Below, one piece after another: positions 52,201 through 63,055 of a stretch of DNA of 64,000 nucleotides. The position numbers and the translations under genes were made by a program. Below the pieces are notes generated by a model. The model was not told the origin of the DNA, did no database searches, and was given only the letters and a program-made list of their open reading frames with translations. Position 1 is the first letter of the stretch. Every line of letters begins with the position of its first letter. This DNA is from Paramecium sonneborni (lineage: Eukaryota; Ciliophora; Oligohymenophorea; Peniculida; Parameciidae). The DNA is taken from assembly GCA_905182985.1 (NCBI GenBank), contig CAJJDN010000107.1, positions 76,578 to 140,577 on the forward strand. Direction: 5' to 3'.

Positions 52201-54753
52201 CTTTCTCTTCAACTGTATATGTAGAAAATTCGTATTCATTTTATTCAGTCTACCATAAAGAAAGTACCTTCTCTCCATGTGCCACAACTCCTGAATCTGG
52301 TTCATTTGATGTGAATCTAAATATAACTTAATGAGCTTTTTCAGTTCTTCTGACATATCTAAACCAAGTAGATACTGAGTATTCTCTATATCCATTCAAA
52401 TCCCAATGGAATTTAGGTTCTGTCACTAATCCATCATATTCAACCTTGTCATAATGTTATTCCTCCTTATATTCCAAATCAGGATCTGTTGGTACTGTAT
52501 ATTTAGTTTCAATGAGTGTCTTCATTTCTTCCTCTGTCTCTACAAATGAATTCTTATTCAAAACAACTCTAACATTAGTGATGACTCCATTGAATCCTTT
52601 GTATCCACTCCAAATTCCTGATTAAAATCTAATAGTTTTAACAATAGCTGGTTAAGTAACAGTGAAAGTAACAGTTTTAATCACTTAAGTTCTACCCCAA
52701 TAGATATAACCATTAGCTTTACCTTCTTTATATCCGAAATAAACATAAATCCATTCAGCATCTAAATACTTTCCATAATCTAATTATAATTCAGTAACAA
52801 CATCTCCTTCAAATACTTAGAAATTATAGAATCCTTCTCCAATGGTTGTAAGTAATCTATTTGTATCATCTCCACTAATTCCTCCAACTGCTAAGACTTC
52901 TTTCTTTTCAGAAATCTTAACTTTTCCATTATATCTAAAGTATGTCCACAAACCATAACTATATTCAACTGATTTTTTAATTTTACTATCAGGTCCATCT
53001 TCTACATCTTTTTACCATGGTGATGTTTCTTAAGTAACAACACTATCAGTTTTTTCATCTAAAGTATAAACAATTTATTCTAATGGGTCATCAAATTCTA
53101 ATCTTCCAAAATCATCATCATCATCTATTTCTTCAAAAATTTCTTCTACAATTTCTTCTACTATCTCTTCTACAATTTCTTCATAAATAGTTTCTTCTTC
53201 TTCAACAATTTTATCATCATCAGGTGTTGGTTCAACTTCTACCTCTTCTTCTGTTTCTTCTTCTGGTTCTTCAATAACCTCATCATCTGGAACTGGTTCT
53301 TCTTCAACTGGTTCTTCTTCTGGTTGAGGTTAAGGTTCTGGTTATGGTTAAGGTTAAGGTTAAGGTTTAGGTTCATCTTCATCATCTTCAACAATAATAA
53401 TAATAGGTTATTCTTAACATCCTGGATATCCACAACTTGGTTGATAAGCACTTGGTCCTGTTGCTGCATCAATTAATGTATCAATTAAATCTTCTAATAC
53501 ATCATCTCCACATCCATCTTCTTCTTCTGATTCCCATGTAAATTCTTCTTCTTCTTCTTCTACCTCTTCTGATATTGGTTCAGGTACTGGTTCACATTCT
53601 TTAGCTTTTTAAGCTTCATCAGCCAATCTTTATGCTTCTTCTGCTCTTTTTTTTGCTTCTTCAGCAGCTTCTAAAGCTTCCTTCAATCTTCTTTAAGCTT
53701 CATCTGCATCTAAACAAGCTTCTTCTTCTCTATTTTAAGCATCCTCTAAGGCTTATTAAGATGCTGCTGCTCTTTCAGCTGCTTCTTATGCCTCTCTTGC
53801 ATCTCTTTCAGCTTCTGTCTCAGCTTCTTATTCTGCCTATTTAGCAGCATCTAATTCTTATTCTGCCTCTTATTCTAATTCTTCTGCTAATTCTAATTCT
53901 TTTTCAGCTTCTTATTCTAATAATTCAGCTTCTTCAGGAGTGATATCAACTCTATTTTTTAATTCTTCTAATTCTCTTGCTTCTTCTTCTTTTCTTCTTT
54001 CTTCTTCTGCTGCTGCCTCAGCTGCTGCTCTAGCTTCTTCTTCTGCTCTTAATCTGGCTTCTTCTTATTCTTATTCTTTTCTTCTTTCTTCTTCTTCAGC
54101 TTTAGCATCAGCTTCCAATTAATCTGCCCAATAATCTTTACATTAAGATGTTTTCTCATTAACTCTAGTGGCTAGATCATATAATTAATCAATATCAATA
54201 GGAATAGTATTTAATTACAATTAGATTTCTGTTATTTATTAAATCAATTCTGAAATCTTAGTAGCAATAGTTTAAGCTAATTACAATTTGTCTTCTTCAC
54301 CTAATAAATATAAAAATAATTGATACTTTTTGCTTTATTGAGAACTTCCAAATATCCCAAAATATCATTTATATCATACCATGAAGATGTTGATTCAATT
54401 TAAGATAGTGATTTGAAATGCTTTGAAATCTAATGATGCAACTACTTAACTTAAATAAATGATTCTCCTTAAATATGTTAGACAGTTAACAAAACTCTAT
54501 CAACTAAAGCTTTGACCATAGCCAAAACCTACAAATCTCCATCAAATCCATCCCTATGTTTTACTATGTCTATCCATTAATCAATATCATGCTATGCTCC
54601 CAATTACTCTTTGTAACTTGGATTTTCACAAGTCCATCCAGAGGGATCAATAGACAAAATTGATTCCAAAGGTGTTATCTACGTCCTTGCAGACGTCTTG
54701 AACTGTAAAGACACGCTGACTAGCAGCCATGCCACTAGCAATTGCTTTAACAT
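49218..54753 (-). CDS. large secreted multidomain repeat protein (1,819 residues)
   Basis: Start at 54753 gives a signal peptide (MLKQLLVAWLLVSVSLQF). Three introns (25, 25 and 26 nt) give exactly 1,820 codons. Order: about 200 helical residues; an Ala/Glu coiled coil (plus-strand 53620-54130); Cys-containing YQPSCGYPGC; an acidic stretch with Pro-Gln repeats (53320-53375) and long Glu runs; then about 1,200 residues of tandem beta-rich units. Each unit has elements such as YEYGFGMWTKF, GDRTLSVV, YNFSTYD-like GEYKFSTYD, LDGYWNYIYFSYS and GFNGRIAHAVVRFG, resembling LamG/concanavalin-like repeats, mostly without Cys. An extracellular or cell-surface matrix protein is likely. No membrane anchor is seen. 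Confidence 0.75.
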
Positions 54754-54802
54754 AAATATATTTATAATCCGTTTTTTATCTATTTGATTAGAATATATAC
54801 AA

Positions 54803-56727
54803 TCAGAATTCCTGAATAGAGTTTAATTATACAATCGGAACCTGATCAAAGTATTCAGAATAGACTTTAGCCAAACTCGATGTTGTTAGAATATTGTCTT
54901 TTGGATAAAATGATATTATTGGTAACAAATGATAATTCTCTTCCAGGGAATTAAATATTTAAAACTCCATAAAATTTCTATTCATCTCATTCTAATTTAG
55001 AGTTAATTTATCATGAGGTCCTATTTTCCTTATTATCAACAATGATATTGGCAATAACAAATCAAATCTCTTTTAACTATTATGCCTCAACTCTCCTATT
55101 GTTTAAGGATTTATTATTGGTAAATTATTTAGAGCAGCTTTACTTAAATTATGACCTTCATAATCAATCCTTATTTTTATTGACATCTATTAATTGGATT
55201 CATCCTTCACTTATTGTAAAGTTATATGGATAAAATTTGAATGATTATGTTTTGATCCTGATTGTTTACCTAAAATAAAAAAAAATAAGTTTAAAAATAA
55301 TTGTTTCAGTTATCTTTAATCCTATCTCACGTATGTATCTGAAATTTTGCAATCTATCGAAAAAAATAATCCTTTATCATCTCCGAAAAATCTTACTACA
55401 TGCTAGTAAATTGATTCAATAAATTCCTTTATGTCAAATTTCTGTATTAAACAACGTTAAAATTCTTTGTTTATACTAAAGTAATCCTGTATATTTGAAA
55501 AATCATTATAGCTTTTCAATAAATTGCTATTTACTTTTCTTAATAATTTATTAATGAATACAATATTTTTATTTTTCTATTTGTTATTATAAATCCATTA
55601 AAAGGAAATTAAACTAGGTTTTACATAATCTCTAAACACATCACTAATATAATCTAATGCCTTCATTGTTATCTTATTCTTTAAATTAAGTTAATCAATA
55701 ACATTATCTTTCTTATTTTCAATTAACAAAACTAAAGCACATGGTTTTTCTTAATAAAATTTCACTACTTTTATTGTATAACTTTCATGATATAAAAATC
55801 CCTTTAACATATATGAATCTTTATGTTCAGATTAATGAATTAAATGCATGATTTATTTTTTCCTATTTGTAAATTCATAAAACAAAAACATCTCTAATGT
55901 CATATTATCCTGATTTTCTAAGATCTCCTATGAAGCAAGTTAAGTAAATCTTTTTATGTTATCATACTAGGAGACTTTTGTGTTTCTTATTTTATCAATA
56001 AACTCATCCTAAATCTACTCCGTAATATGATGCTCCCTATTCTTTTAAACTAGAATCAGCTTATTCATAGGTGGATTATAACTGATGAGGAAACTCTCAA
56101 TATCATTATAAGTCTAGATATTATCTTCTAAAATTTTTTAAGTATTTGCCTAAATAAAAACTTATCTCCTAAAACTCTCAAAAGTATAACAATAATGAAT
56201 ATAAATGCATAATTCAAACAGATGTAAAATTAATTATTCCCACAATTAAATATTTGGATTTCTAAATATTGTAATTTGAAATGTGAAAATTACCACTAAG
56301 ATTAATTGCTTCTTGGAATAGCTTAGTGTATTTATTAAACTATTTATTTTAAATTAATTCATACGCCAAAATTGTTAAAGCTTGAAAGTAGCCATCTAAT
56401 GAATAAGTTTAGAGTTATAATTCCTTCTCTTAAAATACTGAAGAAAAAGTTATATAACACTAATGAAAGAAATAGTAATAAGTCTTTGAAATATCTATTT
56501 GATGATGAGGTGCATTTTAGATTTAAAGCATAAAGTATACTACATAATATTAACACAGTGAGTAAAAGCCAATCTGCCCTCATAATTTTTAATGAAATTT
56601 GGAATACAACCAATGGCAAAATAATCCATTTCTGAGTTTTTTGATAATTTTTATATACATTTGTTATCTCTTTCTAATATTCATATTCCATTTCTTAATC
56701 TTCAAAACTTTAACTAAAAAATTTCAT
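54803..56727 (-). CDS. membrane-anchored degenerate histidine kinase (pseudo-HK B)
   Basis: About 600 residues. N-terminal spans: WIILPLVVFQISLKI, WLLLTVLILCSILYAL, LLLFLSLVLYNFFFSIL and YQLFELCIYIHYCY. Then a PAS-like linker and a helical pair where a kinase has its H-box: DVFRDYVKPSLISF keeps the Pro but has Arg for His. SYNDFSNIQDYF and KFDIKEFIESI match the helix after the H-box. The ATPase part is recognisable by RQDQRQLKQLFLNLFFFILG (N-box without Asn), IRIDYEGHNLS (DTG position altered), LLIIRKIGPHDKLTL and FMEFQIF. Phosphotransfer is therefore unlikely; a sensor/scaffold role is inferred. Start 56727 opens the frame; internal introns are only partly placed. Confidence 0.7.
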
Positions 56728-57464
56728 TTTAATTATAACAATAAATTAATCAAATCAACAAAAGATAAATGGATGTAGATCTTTTATTTACTAAATAAGA
56801 ATTAAATTTTAATCATATTTATTTCTATTTTTCATTATTATATTAGTAAATATATCTATTTTTTATATATTAAAAATAATTTTAAAATCTCGAAATATTC
56901 TTCATATAAATTTATTAAAATACAACATACCATATTTATTTACATCCCTAAATAAATAACAAATCTCTTTAAAAAAGAAATTTTTTTAAAAATCAATTAA
57001 TATTTTATAAGATTTGATATTTTATGCAACCTTAATTTTTAAAAAAAAACCTTTCTTTATAAAAATCAAGTTTATAAAACAAAAATTTCCTTAAGAGAAT
57101 AAAGTAGCAAATGATAATTTTAGTTTATTAGATTAGAAGGATAAATGATAGAATATGAGTTAATTATATTGAAATCAATGAATTTTTGGATATTAAATAA
57201 AATATTTAGAAGCAATCTAAGATTTTACTGTATAGTTTATAAAAGATAATAAAAATCGAAATAATATATATGTAATATTTTATAAAATTATTTAACACGT
57301 TATATAATATTAAGATACTGTGACATTAAATCCTATTGATTGTATTGAGAAATTTTTTGCTTTACTACTTGAAATTAATTTCATTTATTCGTTTTAAATA
57401 ATAAGAACAATGCTTTGTTTAAAATCTTAACCTATGGTTATTAGAGACATTTATAATTAATTGA
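56728..57464. other. intergenic region, no gene seen
   Basis: 737 bp between divergent genes; A/T-rich with several T- and A-tracts; no frame, RNA or repeat supported. Confidence 0.55.
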
Positions 57465-59022
57465 ATGAATAAGCCAACATGTGGAGACTCAGTCTATTCT
57501 CTGTTTAATGGAGGTGTTGCTTGTAGTCCAAGTTCATGTGGATAATTGAGTTAATGTTTACCTTTGATTTTAAAGAAGGATTCTAGTTTTGGAGTATAAT
57601 TGAAAGGGTGTTGTAGAAAATCAATACTTGATCCAAATGCATTAAATATTATTATATATATACTGATTATCCCAGTAATAGGAATAGGAAGTTTGGGTGC
57701 TTTAGGAGGTAAATTGTTAGTAAATATAATTTAAAGGAGGAACAGTCAAAAGACCTTTTCTATAAGCAATCTTAAATTATGATTCAGATATAGCAGGAGA
57801 TATTACATCATGCCTAATGTTTAGCGCTCAATTAGTGAATATGATTTTCATTTTTTTCTAGAAGTAAAGATCTGAATAAATTTAGTCATCCTGATGTAGA
57901 TGAAAGACCAATAATAAATTATGAAATTGGTCTTATATATACCTTAGGAATTCCTATTAGTATGTGCATGGGAAGTGAATTAGCAAATTTTCTACCTTTG
58001 TTACCATTACTATCTTTTTAAGTGTTATTTTTTGTTGTGATTTCTCCAGTTTTACTATATTATGCAAAAAAATAGGATATTATTGAAAAGAGTAAAGAGA
58101 CAAATCACGATTTAAGAAACTAATCAGCTCTTTTAAGTCTTACAGAAATGAAAGAATAAAATTAGTATAGTGATAATTAGGCCAAACTTTATAAAATATT
58201 TTATGATGAACAATGCTAAAGATTTCCGTTAACTCCTATTCTTATAACTTTATTTAATTTTGCAATTAATGAAGTAATTTTTCAAAGTATTAATTAGTTA
58301 ATTTTATTATTGAGATCTTCCCCTTAAAATTTATCACCTTACTTCTTTCCTGATGGTAGTACTTTCAATGATGATAATAAAGATAAAGGACCTTGTAAAC
58401 CTTGGAATTTTTATGTAGTTTTATTATTAATTGCTGTTAATATGATAATTACAACATTGGTTTATTTTTTTTAAAGAAAAAAAGAGTTATTGAAAGACAC
58501 AATAAATTTTTATAATCATGAACGGTACTATAATAAATTTGAAAAATTCTTTTTAATTTATACTGCAGGTTGGGCAACTGGTTTTGTTGCAGGATTTGTT
58601 GGTATGGCTGCAGGATTAATGATGGTTATAACAATGGTTCAATTTAATTTGATAGCAGCTGTTGCAGGAGCCACTGCAAATTATTGCTATTTTTTAATTT
58701 GCTTATAGGTTTTTACAGAACTTATTGTTAGCAATACATAAGATTCAATAATATCTATAGGAGATTAATTTTTTTTTTATGGATTGGGGGTATTTTTTTA
58801 ATTATATTAATTGAATAGATAATTGGAGTACTTACATTTACTAATTTAGGATATTACTTTTTAAAGAAATATAAGTTTGGGCATATAATCTTTTACATTG
58901 ATTTTGGCATTGTCATTTTAAATATTGCTGGAAACATCGCTTGGGGAGTAGAAAATAGTGATAGATATGGATTTCTTGCTTTAGAGTAACAACCTTTTAC
59001 ATGTACTTCTTATAGCAATTGA
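57465..59022 (+). CDS. TauE/SafE-like membrane transporter, paralogue 2
   Basis: 492 residues after introns of 28, 22 and 29 nt; only this set gives an exact codon count. Same layout as the gene at 45889: Cys-rich start (MNKPTCGDSVYSLF, CSPSSCGQLSQC, GCCRKS), NIIIYILIIPVIGIGSLGAL, GTVKRPFLQAILNYDSD, YTLGIPISMCMGSELA, a longer hydrophilic loop, then GWATGFVAGFVGMAAGLMM and VAGATANYCYF, and the C-terminal pair LGYYFLKKYKFGHIIFYIDF, GIVILNIAGNIAWG. The two proteins agree across their length, so they are paralogues from one duplication. An anion exporter is the family expectation; substrate and membrane are unknown. Confidence 0.85.
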
Positions 59023-59403
59023 AATAAATTATTATATTAAAGTTTTTTAATTAATAAATCCCAAAGTACACGATAATTTTGTTAATAATTGGCATCAACC
59101 ACTTATATATCTAATTTTAAGACTAAAATACTAAGTCCAATATTTTCGAAGTTTTAAGTTCTAAATAAAACATCGAATCAATATAAATCAAATTGAAATA
59201 AAAATTTTAGTTAGAAATATTTTTCATTAAGAAAATCATTTTTGATATTTAGAAACTTTGAGAAAATGTCAGAAATTCATTAGAAGTATTATTACTTTAT
59301 TTTAACTTCTAAATTTAGCTAGTTAAGAATATTTAATAAGGTAAGAAATTATAAGCTATAAATTATAGAAGAATAAGAATGATAAAAATTATAAATAGAA
59401 GAA

Positions 59404-60372
59404 GTTTTTTCAAAGACTTTACATCATTAAACTATTAATAGAGAAATTTAATAGAGTAAAAATATTATAGAATTCGAATGCCTAATTTCGAATTTAATTT
59501 ATGATCTTAGAAAAATTACAAATTAAATCTCATTGAATACAAAAGTAATGTGTAAATAAATAATATATTTTTTATTATTATAATTATTAGCGAATTTATT
59601 AAGGAGAGATTATATTACGAAATTAAGAGAAATCATAAATTGCTTTTTTAAATGCATCCTGTTATAATGGAATTCTTTCATATAAGTGAAACTGTAGATG
59701 ATATATTTTATTTTTGACTCATTAATTAAGCTTATGAATGAGGTTTAGAATATTTTAATAATTTAACTAAACATAAGTAATTACATATTTAAAAGTTAAA
59801 TTAAAGGGAGAATAATCATAAAATAACAATAAACCTTTACTCTAAACAAAAAATAATTTTTTAAGAACCAAAGAATTATAAAGCGGTTAAGATATATCAT
59901 TTATAATTAAGGATTGACTAATAACTTTAAATTAAAATTTTATGGCTCCCAATTAATTTTGAAGATATTCATAAAAGTTTGTTACAGCTTTCAACATATA
60001 TAAATATTTATGAAATTTTAAAGTATCTAATTTAGGAATAATTTTGGTAAGCATTGAATAGGATTGCAATTTAAGATATAATTTAATAGTTTGTAAGGAA
60101 TTTATAAATATATCTAATAATATTAAGTATCATTTTTCAAGAATATTTATAAGTAATGGAGATCACTTTTGAATAAATGAATATTAATTTAACTTTGATG
60201 GAATGTTTTGATTATAATCATATAATTTGTAAAATAATATAAATTGAATATCATAAGGTGAATGATATTATTTAGAAATTTAATTATTTATAAATTTAGA
60301 CTTCTTCTTATCTCTTAATAAACTTGTTTAATTGTAAATAAACCAATTTCAAATTATTTTTTGTTAATATCT
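59404..60372. repeat. direct duplication 3, copy A (969 bp)
   Basis: Repeated at 60374-61342 with the single N at 60373. Both copies begin GTTTTTTCAAAGACTTTACA and end TTGTTAATATCT, and no difference was seen by eye. No coding sequence is affected. Confidence 0.92.
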
Positions 60373-60373
60373 N

Positions 60374-61342
60374 GTTTTTTCAAAGACTTTACATCATTAA
60401 ACTATTAATAGAGAAATTTAATAGAGTAAAAATATTATAGAATTCGAATGCCTAATTTCGAATTTAATTTATGATCTTAGAAAAATTACAAATTAAATCT
60501 CATTGAATACAAAAGTAATGTGTAAATAAATAATATATTTTTTATTATTATAATTATTAGCGAATTTATTAAGGAGAGATTATATTACGAAATTAAGAGA
60601 AATCATAAATTGCTTTTTTAAATGCATCCTGTTATAATGGAATTCTTTCATATAAGTGAAACTGTAGATGATATATTTTATTTTTGACTCATTAATTAAG
60701 CTTATGAATGAGGTTTAGAATATTTTAATAATTTAACTAAACATAAGTAATTACATATTTAAAAGTTAAATTAAAGGGAGAATAATCATAAAATAACAAT
60801 AAACCTTTACTCTAAACAAAAAATAATTTTTTAAGAACCAAAGAATTATAAAGCGGTTAAGATATATCATTTATAATTAAGGATTGACTAATAACTTTAA
60901 ATTAAAATTTTATGGCTCCCAATTAATTTTGAAGATATTCATAAAAGTTTGTTACAGCTTTCAACATATATAAATATTTATGAAATTTTAAAGTATCTAA
61001 TTTAGGAATAATTTTGGTAAGCATTGAATAGGATTGCAATTTAAGATATAATTTAATAGTTTGTAAGGAATTTATAAATATATCTAATAATATTAAGTAT
61101 CATTTTTCAAGAATATTTATAAGTAATGGAGATCACTTTTGAATAAATGAATATTAATTTAACTTTGATGGAATGTTTTGATTATAATCATATAATTTGT
61201 AAAATAATATAAATTGAATATCATAAGGTGAATGATATTATTTAGAAATTTAATTATTTATAAATTTAGACTTCTTCTTATCTCTTAATAAACTTGTTTA
61301 ATTGTAAATAAACCAATTTCAAATTATTTTTTGTTAATATCT
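60374..61342. repeat. direct duplication 3, copy B (969 bp)
   Basis: Second copy of 59404-60372 immediately after the N at 60373; unique sequence resumes at 61343 and leads into the PP2C gene. Confidence 0.92.
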
Positions 61343-61602
61343 TATAATATTCACTCATCGTATAAATTAAACTAATATTAAAGATTTATTTAATTGAAGT
61401 ATATAATTCTAAATGTCTATTTTGACAGTAATAATTTAAGAAGATATTGATTTAAGATAATAAAAACGGATGATAACTTTGATTGTTTCTAAATATTTAA
61501 TTTGAGATTGTAATATTATAAAATTAATTTTAATATTTATTATGATATTATATTTTATAATGTACGTTGAATAAGTAATTATAAATTCAAATTAAAATTT
61601 TT

Positions 61603-63015
61603 ATGAACTAGAGATCAAAGGATCAGTTTTCATCTCTAAACAACATTATTTCAGATATTAATTCAATATAAAAATAGAATAAAAATACTTCATAGATGAA
61701 ATAATAAACATTTGAAACATCTCCTACTCAAAAGAAATTGAATCGAATTAAAAAATAAGAAATCAATTATCATAGTTTAGTAGATTTGAAATAATTTAGT
61801 AAAAGTAGAAATGTAATTCTACCTAATTATGAACCAACTAAATGTTCTTAAAATTATAATGGTCTAATAAAAGCCTATGCAGCAAACACAAATTAAGGAA
61901 TAATTAGAAATTATAATGAAGATAGAGTATCTATAATACTTAATATAATAAAACCATAACATAGGTAAGAAGAAACATGGCCTAAATGTGCATTTTTTGG
62001 TGTTTATGATGGACATGGTGGTTCAACATGTGCAGATTTCTTAAGAGATAATTTACATTAATATGTAACTAAATAAAAAGAATTTCCATGGAATCCTGTT
62101 GCAGCTATAAAGAAAGGTTTTGAAATGGCTGAAAAAGATTTTCTTTAATAAGCTTTATAATAATATGATAAAGGAAAATAAGAAAGAAGTGGATCTTGTG
62201 CTTTAATAACATTAGTAGTAGGAGATTATTGTTATGTTGCAAATGTTGGAGATTGTAGAGCTATATTAAGTTTAGAAAAAGGTAAAAAACTAATGGAATT
62301 ATCTATTGATCATAAACCAGAAATAGAATATGAAAGAATTTAAAAAAATGGAGGTAAAATATATCAAACACATTTAATAAATGAAAATGGTATATAAATT
62401 GTAGGACCACATAGAGTTTTTCCAGGAAGATTGTCTGTTTCTAGAGCTTTTGGAGATATTGAAGCTAAATTTGAATAATTTGGTGGTAATCACAATGTTG
62501 TTATTGCATAACCAGATATTTAAATCTTTCGTATTACATAAGATAATGATTTTATTGTTATGGGATGTATATATATTTTATTTAATTTTTTAGGTGATGG
62601 AATTTTTGATAAAATGAAATCTGAAGAAGTTATTAAAAAAATTTGGACAGAACTTTAATCTTAAAAAAATAATTTAAATTTACATGGATAAATTTCATCA
62701 GCTGTTGATTCAGTTTTAAAAGAAGTTGTACATCGTAAAAGTAGTGATAATATCACATTACTTATTATTGCTTTTAATGAATTAATTGTCTAATCAAATA
62801 CTCCATAATCAAAGATTAATGCTATTTCTAATTAAATTGAATTGTTATAAACATTTTTAAAAAATAAAATTAATGATGAAAATTCACCAGACTTTAATAT
62901 AAAAAGGTAAAGTCCAATTAATTAATTATTTAATAAAGGTGAAATTAAATAACTACCATAAAAATAAAGATAAGATGCTACAATTAATAGAATAAGATCA
63001 AGTTTTTAATTTTGA
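61603..63015 (+). CDS. PP2C-type (PPM) Ser/Thr protein phosphatase
   Basis: 461 residues after one 27-nt intron (62567-62593). A disordered 90-residue N-terminus precedes the catalytic domain: NYNEDRVSI (first metal site), FFGVYDGHGGSTCADFL (DGHGG), SGSCALITLVVGDYCYVANV (core strands), GDCRAI, LSIDHKPEIEYE, LSVSRAFGDIEAKF, FIVMGCDGIFDKM (metal-binding DG, assembled by splicing) and RKSSDNITLLII (DN). All metal-coordinating aspartates are present, so it should be active. The C-terminal 70 residues are polar and Gln-rich. Monomeric metal-dependent phosphatase, probably cytosolic or nuclear. Convergent with the next gene (40 bp). Confidence 0.95.
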
Positions 63016-63055
63016 TTCATATTAAATGTGTATCTTTATAATTAATTATTTTTTA

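Larger units (their letters stand above)
59023..61602. other. A/T-rich region without supported gene, containing duplication 3
   Basis: 2,580 bp, of which 970 bp is the extra duplicated copy plus N. Reading both strands in code 6 gives only short, poorly composed frames; no RNA gene or conserved element is recognised. Confidence 0.5.

Noticed and set aside
53320..53375. TTAAGG/TTATGG repeats resembling telomeric DNA
   Set aside because: On the minus strand they are in-frame CCT TAA codons that encode a Pro-Gln repeat inside the large secreted protein; the frame continues on both sides and the unit does not match the Paramecium telomere repeat.
53632..54122. Plus-strand Leu/Ser-rich frames
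   Set aside because: They are antisense shadows of the Ala/Glu coiled coil of the secreted protein.
54710..54730. Alternative start of the secreted protein at 54730 (MAASQRVF)
   Set aside because: That frame hits TGA without a usable intron; the frame from 54753 is continuous, begins with a signal peptide and gives an exact codon count.
58785..58830. Apparent frameshift in a T-tract of TauE paralogue 2
   Set aside because: A 29-nt GT...TAG intron removes the tract and makes the whole spliced length an exact codon multiple.
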